Assembly (NCBI GenBank): GCA_036785325.1
Contig: JAXIVH010000038.1
Coordinates: 1,817,001 to 1,881,000, forward strand
Direction: 5' to 3'
Source of the DNA: Urophycis tenuis
Taxonomy: Eukaryota; Chordata; Actinopteri; Gadiformes; Phycidae
DNA: 64,000 nucleotides
Numbering within the stretch: position 1 is the stretch's first letter; the number at the start of each line of letters is the position of its first letter. The notes under the pieces are model-generated. The model did no database searches. It saw only the letters and a list, made by a program, of their open reading frames with translations, and was not told the DNA's origin. Both the position numbers and the translations under genes were made by a program. Below, in pieces: positions 1 to 12,020 of this stretch.

Positions 1-1538
1 AACTCATGCTGGCATTATGCAAGGAAGAGAGATCAGCTAGAACTAGAGGCTGTGCTAACAGATCAACTAGAGGCCGTGCTAATAGATTAACTAGAGGCTG
101 TGCTAACAGAGCAACTAGAGGCTGTGCTAATAGATTAAATAGAGGCTGTGTTAACAGAGCAACTAGAGGCTGTTCTAATAGACTAACTAGAGTCTGTGCT
201 AACAGATCAACTAGAGGCTGTGCTAATAGATTAACTAGAGGCTGTGCTAACAGATCAACTAGAGGCCGTGCTAATAGATTAACTAGAGGCTGTGCTAACA
301 GATCAACTAGAGGCCGTGCTAATAGACTAACTAGAGGCTGTGCTAACAGATCAATTAGAGGCTGTGTTTACAGATTAACGAGAGGCTGTGCTAATAGATT
401 AACTAGAGTCTGTGTTTACAGATTAACTAGAGGCTGTGCTAACAGATCAACTAGAGGCTGTGCTAATAGATTAACTAGAGGCTGTGCTAACAGAGCAACT
501 AGAGGCTGTTCTAATAGACTAACTAGAGGCTGTGCTAACAGATCAACTAGAGGCTGTGCTAATAGATTAACTAGAGGCTGTGCTAACAGATCAACTAGAG
601 GCCGTGCTAATAGATTAACTAGAGGCTGTGCTAACAGATCAACTAGAGGCCGTGCTAATAGACTAACTAGAGGCTGTGCTAACAGATCAATTAGAGGCTG
701 TGTTTACAGATTAACGAGAGGCTGTGCTAATAGATTAACTAGAGTCTGTGTTTACAGATTAACTAGAGGCTGTGCTAACAGATCAACTAGAGGCTGTGCT
801 AATAGATTAACTAGAGGCTGTGCTAACAGATCAACTAGAGGCTGTGCTAATAGATTAACTAGAGGCTGTGCTAATAGATTAACTAGAGGCTGTGCTAACA
901 GATCAACTAGAGGCTGTGCTAATAGATTAACTAGAAGCTGTATTTACAGATTAACTAGAGGCTGTGCTAACAGAGCAACTAGAGGCTGTGCTAATAGATT
1001 AACTAGAGGCTGTATTTACAGATTAACTAGAGGCTGTGCTAACAGATCAACTAGAGGCTGTGCTAATAGATTAACTAGAGGCTGGGCTAACAGAGCAACT
1101 AGAGGCTGTGCTAATAGAGTAACTAGAGGCTGTGTTTGCAGATTAACTAGAGGCTGTGTTTACAGATTAACTAGAGGCTGTGCAAACAGATCAACTAGAG
1201 GCTGTGCTAATAGATTAACTAGAGGCTATATTTACAGATTAACTAGAGGCTGTGCTAAAAGATCAACTAGAGGCTGTGCTAATAGATTAACTAGAAGCTG
1301 GGCTAACAGAGCAACTAGAGGCTGTGCTAATAGAGTAACTACAGGCTGTGTTTACAGATTAACTAGAGGCTGTGTTTACAGATTAACTAGAGGCTGTGCA
1401 AACAGATCAACTAGAGGCTGTGCTAATAGAGTAACTAGAGGCTGTGCTAACAGATCAACTAGAGGCTGCGCTAATAGATCAACTAGAGGCTGTGCTAACA
1501 GATCAACTAGAGGCTGTGCTAATAGATCAACTAGATGT
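1..1538. repeat. 24-bp minisatellite (array A), about 64 copies
   Basis: Head-to-tail copies of a 24-bp unit whose core reads ctagaggctgtgctaaca, alternating mainly between versions ending in gatcaa and gattaa. The array enters from the left edge and ends at about 1538. A distinctive block containing gatcaattagag occurs near 348 and again near 684, a 336-bp (14-unit) higher-order period. The unit is a multiple of three and lacks plus-strand stops, so it gives a long open frame that is not a gene. It lies downstream of the csrnp3 coding exon on that gene's strand, so it is presumably in its intron. Confidence 0.97.
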
Positions 1539-1806
1539 GAATGAATTCACAATGGTTACTGACTGAATATTTGGCATGGAAACTTAATAATATCCTAATA
1601 TCTTCATGAAATATATATAATATGAAATGTGTAAGGTTGTTCCTCAGTCTCCCTGGATACATTTTTTTTAAAATGTATTGCACCATGAATTAGTTTTGAA
1701 TGAAAAATGCTGTATAAAAAGGGTGATTGATTATTATATGCTGTAGTGTTGTATAATTTCCTGTAGGCCTATTGCTTGACTACTTAATGGATGACTATTC
1801 TCAACG

Positions 1807-2017
1807 TTGTTAGTTAGTGTGGACAGGGTTAGGGTTAGTTCTAGTTCAAATGATAGGGTTAGCATTAGTGGTAGTTCAAGGGTTAGCATTATGGTTAGCG
1901 TTAGTGGTAGTTCTAGGGTTAGCGTTAGCGGTAATTCTAGGGTTAGGGTTAGCATTAGCGGTAGTTGTAGGGTTAGGGTTAGCGGTAGATCTAGGGTTAG
2001 TGGTAGCGGTAGTTCTA
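1807..2017. repeat. Degenerate telomere-like (TTAGGG-related) tract
   Basis: About 210 bp built from imperfect copies of gggttag, gcgttag and ggtagttcta. It resembles a decayed TTAGGG array with interspersed TTAGCG and TTAGTGG variants. It stops about 30 bp from the splice donor of the csrnp3 exon. Confidence 0.8.
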
Positions 2018-2050
2018 GACAGTATCAGAGCAACATCTGCTTCTACTCAC

Positions 2051-2217
2051 GGAGGACAGGTCCAGAAGCAGACGGGTTCAGGCTGTCACTGCTGTCGCTG
2101 CTCTCACTGGACACCTCCTCGTCGGACTCCCTGAGGGATGAGCAGGGAGACGGGGAGGCCTCCACCTCCTCAAACTTCCTTTTCAGAATTCCGCTCATGT
2201 CTCCTCCGTATTCACAC
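2051..2217 (-). CDS. csrnp3: csrnp3 coding exon with start codon (first 49 residues)
   Basis: On the minus strand the ATG is at 2198-2196. The reading begins MSGILKRKFEEVEASPSP and continues through an acidic serine-rich stretch (SLRESDEEVSSESSDSSDS) to NPSASGPVL. This matches the N-terminus of CSRNP3, a member of the cysteine/serine-rich nuclear protein family of DNA-binding transcriptional activators related to AXUD1. The exon ends at a consensus donor, GTGAGT starting at 2050, after 148 coding bases (phase 1). A possible acceptor AG lies at 2219-2218, so the exon may hold about 19 bases of 5' UTR. Later exons, including the cysteine-rich region, would lie left of the window. The exon sits between two minisatellites, 33 bp from a telomere-like tract on one side and about 20 bp from a 21-bp array on the other. 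A CSRNP paralogue is possible, but the MSGILKRKFEEV start favours CSRNP3. Confidence 0.8.
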
Positions 2218-2237
2218 CTGGGCAACCCTAACCCTAA

Positions 2238-4925
2238 GCGGTCAGAGGGAACATTAAGACAGTCAGAGTGGACATTAAGACAGTCAGAGGGGACATTAAG
2301 ACAGTCAGAGGGCACATTAAGACAGTCAGAGGGCACATTAAGACAGTCAGAGGGGACACATTCAGACCAGTCAGAGGGGACATTAAGACAGTCAGAGTGG
2401 ACATTCAGACAGTCAGAGGGGACATTAAGACAGTCAGAGGGAACATTAAGACAGTCAGAGGGGACATTAAGACAGTCAGAGGGCACATTAAGACAGTCAG
2501 AGGGAACATTAAGAAAGTCAGAGGGGACATTAAGACAGTCAGAGGGGACATTAAGCCAGTCAGAGGGGACATTAAGACAGTCAGAGGGCACATTAAGACA
2601 GTCAGAGGGGACATTAAGACAGTCAGAGGGCACATTAAGACAGTCAGAGGGGACATTAAGACAGTCAGAGGGGACATTAAGCCAGTCAGAGGGCACATTA
2701 AGACAGTCAGAGGGGACATTAAGACAGTCAGAGGGGACATTAAGACAGTCAGAGGGCACATTAAGACAGTCAGAGGGGACATTAAGACAGTCAGAGGGCA
2801 CATTAAGACAGTCAGAGGGGACATTAAGACAGTCAGAGGGGACATTAAGACAGTCAGAGGGGACATTAAGACAGTCAGAGGGCACATTAAGACAGTCAGA
2901 GGGGACACATTCAGACCAGTCAGAGGGGACATTAAGACAGTCAGAGGGCACATTAAGACAGTCAGAGGGCACATTAAGACAGTCAGAGGGGACATTAAGA
3001 CAGTCAGAGGGCACATTAAGACAGTCAGAGGGCACATTAAGACAGTCAGAGGGGACATTAAGACAGTCAGAGGGCACATTAAGACAGTCAGAGGGAACAT
3101 TAAGAAAGTCAGAGGGCACATTAAGACAGTCAGAGGGGACATTAAGACAGTCAGAGGGGACATTAAGCCAGTCAGAGGGCACATTAAGACAGTCAGAGGG
3201 GACATTAAGACAGTCAGAGGGGACATTAAGACAGTCAGAGGGCACATTAAGACAGTCAGAGGGGACATTAAGACAGTCAGAGGGCACATTTAGACAGTCA
3301 GAGGGGACATTAAGACAGTCAGAGGGGACATTAAGACAGTCAGAGGGCACATTAAGACAGTCAGAGGGGACATTAAGACAGTCAGAGGGCACATTAAGAC
3401 AGTCAGAGGGGACATTAAGACAGTCAGAGGGGACATTAAGCCAGTCAGAGGGGACATTAAGACAGTCAGAGGGCACATTAAGACAGTCAGAGGGGACATT
3501 AAGACAGTCAGAGGGGACATTAAGCCAGTCAGAGGGCACATTAAGACAGTCAGAGGGGACATTAAGACAGTCAGAGGGGACATTAAGACAGTCAGAGGGC
3601 ACATTAAGACAGTCAGAGGGGACATTAAGACAGTCAGAGGGCACATTAAGACAGTCAGAGGGGACATTAAGACAGTCAGAGGGGACAATAAGACAGTCAG
3701 AGGGGACATTAAGACAGTCAGAGGGCACATTAAGACAGTCAGAGGGGACACATTCAGACCAGTCAGAGGGGACATTAAGACAGTCAGAGGGCACATTAAG
3801 ACAGTCAGAGGGGACATTAAGACAGTCAGAGGGCACATTAAGACAGTCAGAGGGGACATTAAGACAGTCAGAGGGGACATTAAGCCAGTCAGAGGGGACA
3901 TTAAGACAGTCAGAGGGCACATTAAGACAGTCAGAGGGGACATTAAGACAGTCAGAGGGGACATTAAGCCAGTCAGAGGGCACATTAAGACAGTCAGAGG
4001 GGACATTAAGACAGTCAGAGGGGACATTAAGACAGTCAGAGGGCACATTAAGACAGTCAGAGGGGACATTAAGACAGTCAGAGGGGACAATAAGACAGTC
4101 AGAGGGGACATTAAGACAGTCAGAGGGCACATTAAGACAGTCAGAGGGGACACATTCAGACCAGTCAGAGGGGACATTAAGACAGTCAGTGGGCACATTA
4201 AGACAGTCAGAGGGGACATTAAGACAGTCAGAGGGGACATTAAGACAGTCAGAGGGGACATTAAGCCAGTCAGAGGGGACATTAAGACAGTCAGAGGGGA
4301 CATTAAGACAGTCAGAGGGCACATTAAGACAGTCAGAGGGGACATTAAGACAGTCAGAGGGCACATTAAGACAGTCAGAGGGGACATTAAGACAGTCAGA
4401 GGGGACATTAAGACAGTCAGAGGGGACATTAAGCCAGTCAGAGGGGACATTAAGACAGTCAGAGGGGACATTAAGACAGTCAGAGTGGACATTCAGACAG
4501 TCAGAGGGGACATTAAGACAGTCAGAGGGAACATTAAGACAGTCAGAGGGGACACATTCAGACCAGTCAGAGGGGACATTAAGACAGTCAGAGGGAACAT
4601 TAAGACAGTCAGAGGGGACATTAAGAAAGTCAGAGGGGACATTAAGAAAGTCAGAGGGGACATTAAGACAGTCAGAGGGGACATTAAGACAGTCAGAGGG
4701 GACATTAAGAAAGTCAGAGGGGACATTAAGAAAGTCAGAGGGGACATTAAGAAAGTCAGAGGGGACATTAAGACAGTCAGAGGGGACATTAAGACAGTCA
4801 GAGGGGACATTAAGAAAGTCAGAGGGGACATTAAGAAAGTCAGAGGGGACATTAAGACAGTCAGAGGGGACATTAAGAAAGTCAGAGGGGACATTAAGAC
4901 AGTCAGAGGGGACATTAAGGGGGAC
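2238..4925. repeat. 21-bp minisatellite (array B), about 128 copies
   Basis: Tandem units of 21 bp with core cattaagacagtcagaggg; variants differ mainly at gggg/gggc/ggga, cagaca/agaaag and taagcc. A 24-bp variant containing acacattcagacc recurs near 2351, 2904, 3744, 4147 and 4551, which marks higher-order duplications, two of them about 403 bp apart. Because 21 is divisible by three, both strands carry very long open frames that are repeat artefacts. The left edge is joined to the csrnp3 exon by two CCTAACC-type hexamers at 2225-2237. Confidence 0.97.
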
Positions 4926-5103
4926 TTGAAGCCAGTCAAAGGGGACATCCCATTCCTCACACAGTCATTTAGCAGACTCAGAAACTGAGACTCCCCTCTC
5001 CTTCACCTCTGATGATCTTAAAGCAGCCTTAAAGCCTTAAATCAAACCCTCATGCTTGATGACCAAGAAAGAAACACTACTGCTCTGAACGACCAGTGCA
5101 GTG

Positions 5104-5540
5104 ATTAACTGTCCCTGCAGTAGTCTGTCTGTCCCTGTACTGGTCTGTCTGTCCCTGCAGTAGTCTGTCTGTCCATGTACTGGTCTGTCTGTCCCTGCAG
5201 TAGTCTGTCTGTCCCCGTACTGGTCTGTCTGTCCCTGCAGTAGTCTGTCTGTCCCCGTACTGGTCTGTCTGTCCCTTTGCTGATCTGTCTGTCCCCATAG
5301 AAGTCTGTCTGTCCATGTACTGGTCTGTCTGTCCCTGCAGTAGTCTGTCTGTCCATGTACTGGTCTGTCTGTCCCTGCAGTAGTCTGTCTGTCCCCATAG
5401 AAGTCTGTCTGTCCCCGTACTGGTCTGCCTGTCCCTGCAGTAGTCTGTCTGTCCCCGTACTGGTCTGTCTGTCCCTGCAGTAGTCTGTCTGTCCCTTTGC
5501 TGATCTGTCTGTCCCCATAGAAGTCTGTCTGTCCATGCAG
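5104..5540. repeat. 20-bp (40-bp dimer) minisatellite (array C)
   Basis: Units of 20 bp share gtctgtctgtcc followed by alternating endings ctgcagta and ctgtactg (also ccatagaa and ctttgctg), so the larger period is 40 bp. About 22 units. The GTCT core suggests growth from a tetranucleotide tract. Confidence 0.93.
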
Positions 5541-5628
5541 TAAATGTGTTAGGCATTTTGTAGGGTGAACTAGTAAACACATCAGACACAAAAACAGATA
5601 CGTTGTGAATAGATATCATATACGATAA

Positions 5629-5629
<1 letters not shown>

Positions 5630-5686
<57 letters not shown>

Positions 5687-5702
5687 TAATAATAATAATA
5701 TG
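5630..5702. repeat. (AAT)n microsatellite
   Basis: About 24 AAT triplets with a single AAC interruption near 5683. Confidence 0.98.
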
Positions 5703-6186
<484 letters not shown>

Positions 6187-6302
6187 CTGTTGAAGACATC
6201 TCTTAGCCCCACTAACAACACACAGGAGTCCAACTTCCTTCTCCCCTCCTCTAATTCACAACATAAGACTGTGTAGATAATACTCAACACAGTTCTCAAG
6301 AT

Positions 6303-6934
6303 ATGAAAAAAACATTTCTAGAAAGAGGAGACAACTCAACACAGTTCTAGAAAGAGGAGACAACTCAACACAGTTCTAAAAAGAGGAGACAACTCAACAG
6401 TTCTAGAGGAGACAACTTAACACTGTTCTAGAAAGAGGAGACAACTCAACACAGTTCTAAAAAGAGGAGACAACTCAACACAGTTCTAAAAAGAGGAGAC
6501 AACTGAAAACAGTTCTAGAGGACACAACTCAACACAGTTCTAAAAAGAGGAGACAACTCAACACAGTTCTAGAAAGAGGAGACAACTCAACACAGTTCTA
6601 GAGGAGACAACTCAACACAGTTCTAGAAAGAGGAGACAACTCAACACAGTTTTAAAAAGAGGAGACAACTCAACACAGTCCTAAAATGAGGACACAACTC
6701 AACACAGTTCTAAAACGAGGACACAACTTAACACAGTCCTAAAATGAGGACACAACTCAACACAGTTCTAAAAAGAGGAGACAACTCAACACACTTCCAG
6801 AGGAGATAACTCAACACAGTCCTAAAACGAGGACACAACTCAACACAGTTCTCAAAAGAGGAGACAGCTCAACACAGTTCCAGAGGAGATAACTCAACAG
6901 TCCTAAAACAAGGACACAACTCAACACAGTTGTA
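6303..6934. repeat. Minisatellite D, left part (22-29-bp units)
   Basis: Units built on caactcaacacagttcta followed by either aaaagaggaga (long unit, about 29 bp) or gaggaga (short unit, about 25 bp), with further variants such as cctaaaatgaggaca. The array is interrupted at about 6934 by a LINE and resumes at 9736 in the middle of the same unit. Confidence 0.95.
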
Positions 6935-6942
6935 CCGGTGTC

Positions 6943-7314
6943 ATGGCGCCATCCTATGGCGACTTGGTGTTGCTCTGTCTGTCAGTATGTTTGTTTGTGC
7001 TGTGTTTACGCGTGGATTATGTTGTTGGGATCATCAATTATGAGAGAATGGCTCTCCTCCACATACGGGATAACATGTCTAAGTTTGAGCCAAAGCTGAA
7101 CTTTTACGAGGACGTTTTAATCGGACCCACGGACACCAGTGGTACCCGGGGGTTTACCAATGCTAACCCCTGGCTGAGAACCAGGAAGCGGGGCAAAAGA
7201 GCTGGCGTGTTGGTCCGGCTGAAACGGCGAAGGCATCGTACTCCACTTCCAAGCGTCTTACTCGCCAACGTTCGATCCCTCGTAAATAAGCGCGATGAGC
7301 TTTCCATCAACTAC
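6943..7314 (+). pseudogene. LINE ORF, N-terminal piece up to start of endonuclease
   Basis: An open frame of 124 codons starting at ATG 6943. It has a hydrophobic start, a basic stretch (RTRKRGKRAGVLVRLKRRRH) and then LLANVRSLVNKRDEL, the opening strand of the apurinic-type endonuclease of L2/CR1-class LINEs. The frame stops after SINY, and the remaining roughly 200 endonuclease residues are absent. The next recognisable sequence is the linker to the reverse transcriptase in another frame. An internal deletion at about 7295-7320 explains both the lost domain and the frame change. Confidence 0.7.
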
Positions 7315-8761
7315 TAAGCCAACTACTAAGGTAGTAAAACAATTGTCCACTCCGGTTATTGAAGCACTGAAAGACTGTTTTGATAACACCGACTGGTCTG
7401 TTTTTAAAGATTCATGTAATGATGATTTAGATGAATTTACTGAAGTGGTAAATGCTTATATTAACGTCTCTGACAACGTATTTGTACCTACTAAGACTGT
7501 TACTGTGTATAGCAATAACAAACCATGGTTTAGCAGAGAAATAAAAAACCTCTGGAAAAACAAAAGTATTGCTTTTAAGAGTGGGGACAGAGACCTATAT
7601 AAAGTAGCTAAGTATGAGTTTGAGAAAGCTGTCACTAAGGCTAAGGCGGACTACAGACGCAAGCTTGAGAACAAACTCAGCAGTAATGACAGCAGAGGAG
7701 TGTGGGAAGGCCTGAAGCAAATGACTAATTACACAAGCACAGCATCAGGGGTCAGTGATGGCGATCCTGAACTTCCTGACAGCCTAAACGAGTTTTACTG
7801 TCGTTTTGATAAAAGTAATACCAGTCATCTCACCCAGCCTAGATGGGTCAACCCTCCCAGCCCCCCTTTTTTCATTGGAGAGGATAAGGTTAGACTGTTA
7901 CTTAAGAAACAAAACTGCAGGAAAGCTGCAGGCCCTGACCTGGTATCCTCTGCCACCATTAGGCACTGCGCAGCTGAGTTGGCTCCAGTGCTCACTTATA
8001 TTTTTAACTGGTCATTGAGAGAATGCAGAGTCCCTGTCTGTTATAAGTCTGCTGTCATATTGCCGGTGCCCAAAAAGACCAAAATTAGCTGCTTGAATGA
8101 CTACAGACCAGTAGCCTTAACCCCGGTGGTGATGAAAATATTTGAGCGCATTGTATGCACCTACCTGTCCAGGGTAGTGAGCCTAGACCCCTTCCAGTTT
8201 GCATACAGGGCAAACGGGTCTGTCGAGGATGCTGTGTCCCTATGTATTCACTCTGTACTACAGCACCTAGAGTCCCCAGGTAACTATGCCAAGATTCTTT
8301 TTATAGACTATAGTTCTGCTTTTAACACAATTTTACCCCTCAAACTTTTTAAACAACTTCAACAGATGAGTGTGCATGACTCTCTCTATCATTGGATCCT
8401 GGATTTTCTGCTGCACAGGAAACAAGTGGTAAGGGTGAAGGGCAAAACCTCCGGGGTCAAATATATCAGCACTGGCGCCCCTCAGGGTTGTGTCTTATCC
8501 CCCCTACTGTACTCACTGTACACTAATGATTGTGTATCACATGCAGACTATGTCAAGATGTTCAAATTTGCAGATGACACAACATTGGTAGGGGTTATCT
8601 CTAAGGATGATGATGATGTGGCCTACAGAAATGAGGTCCTCACACTAGTGGAATGGTGTTCCCACCACAATTTAGAATTAAATGTCTCAAAGACTAAAGA
8701 AATGGTAGTGGACTTTCGACGCAAGGGGCTAGTGTCCCAGCCCCTGGCCATCAATGGGTAG
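7295..8761 (+). pseudogene. LINE reverse transcriptase ORF
   Basis: A 488-codon frame. The linker region (NKPWFSREIKNLWKNK, residues about 75-90) is followed by the reverse transcriptase: KAAGPD (210-215), NDYRPVALTP (268-277), FIDYSSAFN with a catalytic Asp (336-344), STGAPQGCVLSPLLYSLYT (392-410) and FADDTTLVG with the paired Asp (425-433). It copies element RNA into DNA at the target nick. The frame ends early at AING-stop (8759-8761), and the natural continuation lies in another frame, starting at about 8762, after a small deletion. The domain order and motifs fit the L2/CR1/Rex branch of the Jockey group. Confidence 0.85.
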
Positions 8762-9303
8762 AGGTGGAACGGGTGGACAGCTTTAGGTTCTTAGGGACCA
8801 TAGTCTCATCCTCAATGAAATGGGGAGACAACCTGAGCTATATCACTAAAAAAGCCCACCAGAGGCTCTTTTGTCTCCGGCAGCTGAGAAAATTTGGGGT
8901 GGCCTGTAGGGGAATGCTGCAATTCTATCGTGCCACTATTGAGAGTATTCTCTCCTTCTCTATTACTGTCTGGTATGGAAACACCACTGTCCAGAACAGG
9001 CTACAGCTAGACAGAATAGTTCACACCGCCGAGAAGATCATAGGTTGCAAACTCACCCCCTTATCAGAAATCTACAAGGCCCACATGCAACGAAAGGGCA
9101 TGAAAATCCTGCTGGATGTAACTCACCCTGCCAACCACCTCTTTAAGATCCTTCCATCAGGTAGAAGGCTGAGGGCTATTAAGACAACAAAATACCGCTT
9201 TTTAAATAGCACATACTGTAGTGCAATTAAACTTTTAAATAGCTCTCCATCTTTGCACCAATACCTCATGGAAATAGATCAATCCAACACAGGTTTTGGA
9301 TAG
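8762..9303 (+). pseudogene. LINE ORF, C-terminal region after frameshift
   Basis: This frame continues the reverse-transcriptase polyprotein with EVERVDSFRFLGTIVSSSM, SITVWYGNTT and the C-terminal ILPSGRRLRAIKTTKYRFLN common to fish L2-type LINEs. It ends at a TAG at 9301-9303. The ATG at 8764 is not a real start; the segment is separated from the main ORF by a single-base frameshift. Confidence 0.82.
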
Positions 9304-9735
9304 TGTGTTTCTGGGTTCTTTTAGCAATGTTTTAGCAATGTTTTAAACTGTATTCATGCTACTATGCCACAGTATTATGTATGTGTATGTATATATGTAT
9401 ATGTAAATATATGTATATGTATATATATGTATTATTTACTTAATTATTTTTACATCAGCACCATCCTGCTACATTTGCACATTTGAAAGTGAACTTAAAA
9501 CCTGCACTTTGGGGTGAACTTCCACTATTCACTTGCCACTTTAGACTCTTGCCTATGTAGGGACGAGCCATGAATGAATGAGTGAATCATGTATCTACTA
9601 TGTCTTATGTCTAGTCCATGTCTATGGCTTCCTATTTTGTGTGGTGTTTGTCTTGTCTGTTGTATTGTAGAGCACACTGCAGCAAATCCCTAAGAACTTC
9701 TGTTGTATGGCAATTAAAGTATTGAATCTTGAATC

Positions 9736-10490
9736 CAGAGGAGATAACTCAACAGTCCTAAAACGAGGACACAACTCAACACAGTTCTAGAGGACACAAC
9801 TCAACACAGTTCTAAAAAGAGGAGACAACTCAACACAGTTCTAGAGGAGACAACTCAACACAGTTCTAAAAAGAGGAGACAACTCAACACAGTTCTAGAG
9901 GAGACAACTCAACACAGTCCTAAAATGAGGACACAACTCAACACAGTTCTAAAAAGAGGAGACAACTCAACACAGTTCTAAAAAGAGAACACAACTCAAC
10001 ACAGTTCTAGAGGAGACAACTCAACACAGTTCTAAAAAGAGGAGACAACTCAACACAGTTCTAAAAAGAGAACACACTCAACACAGTTCTAAAATGAGGA
10101 CACAACTTAACACAGTCCTAAAATGAGGACACAACTCAACACAGTTCTAAAAAGAGGAGACAACTCAACACAGTTCTAGAGGAGACAACTCAACACAGTC
10201 CTAAAATGAGGACACAACTCAACACAGTTCTAAAAAGAGGAGACAACTCAACACAGTTCTAAAAAGAGAACACAACTCAACACAGTTCTAGAGGAGACAA
10301 CTCAACACAGTTCTAAAAAGAGGAGACAACTCAACACAGTTCTAAAAAGAGAACACACTCAACACAGTTCTAGAGGAGACAATTCAACACAGTCCTAAAA
10401 TGAGGACACAACTTAACACAGTCCTAAAATGAGGACACAACTCAACACAGTTCTAAAAAGAGGAGACAACACAGTTCTAGAGGACACAAC
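9736..10490. repeat. Minisatellite D, right part
   Basis: The same caactcaacacagttcta-based units as at 6303-6934, resuming in phase after the LINE. Larger blocks recur: a run of long, short and gaacaca units near 9960-10080 is repeated near 10225-10365. Confidence 0.95.
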
Positions 10491-11737
10491 TTAACATAGT
10501 TTAGAGATTGATTTATGGGGGCTAGACTGTGATTGCCCGTATGTGTGTGGACGTGGGGAGAAGGGGGAGAGGATTCAGATGAAAATAGTGAGGAGGAAGC
10601 GAAGGGAGTGAAAGATTCCAGACAACCTAGAGATGAGAAAACCAGGAGAAACATATAACCACAATAATGCAAGCGTTGTGTAACAGAGTCATGTTGTAAT
10701 GCTGCAAATCAATACGTTAGTCTCAGTACCACAATGTACAACACTGGAGACCCAGCAGGGGGGGCCAGAGACCCAAGATCTGCAGCTAGTGTCTGCAGGA
10801 CTCTGGTGGGGTTGGCCAGACCATAGCCTACAGAGCATCGCAGAGAGAGCAATGATATCATTCTCTAACTCAATTGGACAGTGAGGAGAGCAGAGACAGC
10901 CTGAAGCCTAGACAAAGCTCACCATCACCACACACGGTTGCTGAAAACAGCATTTATTGTTTGAGAGGAAATGGCAGTTGTAAGAGTACTTTATGTTTTT
11001 TTTTAAAGCCATTGTTTCATATCATGAGATGATAAATAGATATCTTCAATAAAACATTCTCATGCCATGACAATACGAAGGGATTCGTTTGAATCAACAG
11101 GCAGCCAAAATGGTTCAATGGTTAATGGCTTAATGGCAAAGAAGGTTGAAACACCAAAAGAACAACTTGAAGTTCAGGATGTTGTTGTCCATATGGAGAC
11201 CCTCTCTATTGTACTGCTAGCACACACAGACACACACACCTCTATTACATGAACTGTAAGACCAAAGCACCAGAGATCCAACATGGAGCATCATGGGCCA
11301 GCCACAGTGGCCTGTAGTCATGCTCAGACATCCAACATTCCTGAAGGACAGAAGAAAGCAGGCATACAAATAAACATGTCGTCATAAGGTCATATGCAAA
11401 TAGGCTTCCCAACTCTAAATCAGATGACATGAAATACAATGTCAATTATACAGATCAGGGGCATGAGAGTTTATCGGTTAGGGTGTTTGACTGACAGTTA
11501 TTGAATGATTCATAACCCCTCTTAGACCCTTCCTGCATCCTTAATGACATGTACAGTCTGGACCAAAGTGTCTAAATAGTAAATACAATCTGTAAATATG
11601 ACTTCACATTTCAACAACCCCGAAGCTGTGGGAAACACACCAGATGTGAATGGAATTTTTCTAATTACTTCTGTTGCTCATTTATTCAATTTCTCATAGG
11701 GTTAATCTCAATTGTAGGTTCATCCCCACCATGACTA
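10491..11737. other. Unique sequence, no gene seen
   Basis: Short open frames only, none with recognisable protein similarity. A small CA-rich patch lies at 11221-11240. I see no RNA gene or mobile-element ends. Confidence 0.55.
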
Positions 11738-12020
11738 CTCTGATGGGCTGTAATAAAGTAACACTGTAGAGGAGAACTGTGATGGGCTGTAATATAGTAC
11801 CACTGTAGAGGAGAACTGTGATGGGCTGTAATATAGTAACACTGCAGAGGAGAACTGTGATGGGCTGTAATATAGTAACACTGTAGAGGAGAACTGTGAT
11901 GGGCTGTAATATAGTACCACTGTAGAGGAGAACTGTGATGGGCTGTAATATAGTACCACTGTAGAGGAGAACTGTGATGGGCTGTAATATAGTAACACTG
12001 CAGAGGAGAACTGTGATTGG
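11738..12020. repeat. 39-bp minisatellite (array E), about 7 copies
   Basis: Units of 39 bp: gatgggctgtaatatagta, then ccactg or acactg, then tagaggagaactgt. Copies are nearly identical and degenerate at the right end, suggesting recent amplification. Confidence 0.95.

Larger units (their letters stand above)
6935..9735 (+). mobile_element. L2/CR1-like LINE inserted in minisatellite D
   Basis: A 2.8-kb non-LTR retrotransposon copy. It holds the first residues of an apurinic endonuclease-like domain, then a reverse transcriptase and its C-terminal region, a short 3' UTR, and a 3' end with two tandem copies of ttgaatc at about 9721-9735. No poly(A) tail is seen; terminal short tandem repeats of this kind are known in the L2/CR1 group. 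The left flank ends cacagtt and the right flank starts ccagaggagata; these together form one normal array unit. No target-site duplication is obvious. Most of the endonuclease is missing, and one frameshift breaks the coding region, so the copy is dead, although the reverse transcriptase is otherwise well preserved. Confidence 0.88.

Noticed and set aside
6..1544. 512-codon open frame rich in TRGCANRS repeats
   Set aside because: Translation of a 24-bp minisatellite; no start context, conserved domain or splice structure.
1807..4929. 1040-codon plus-strand and 773-codon minus-strand frames across array B (repeats of TLRQSEG / LNVPSDC)
   Set aside because: 21-bp period without stops keeps several frames on both strands open. 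The plus frame runs antisense through the csrnp3 exon. Only the csrnp3 part of the minus frame is credible.
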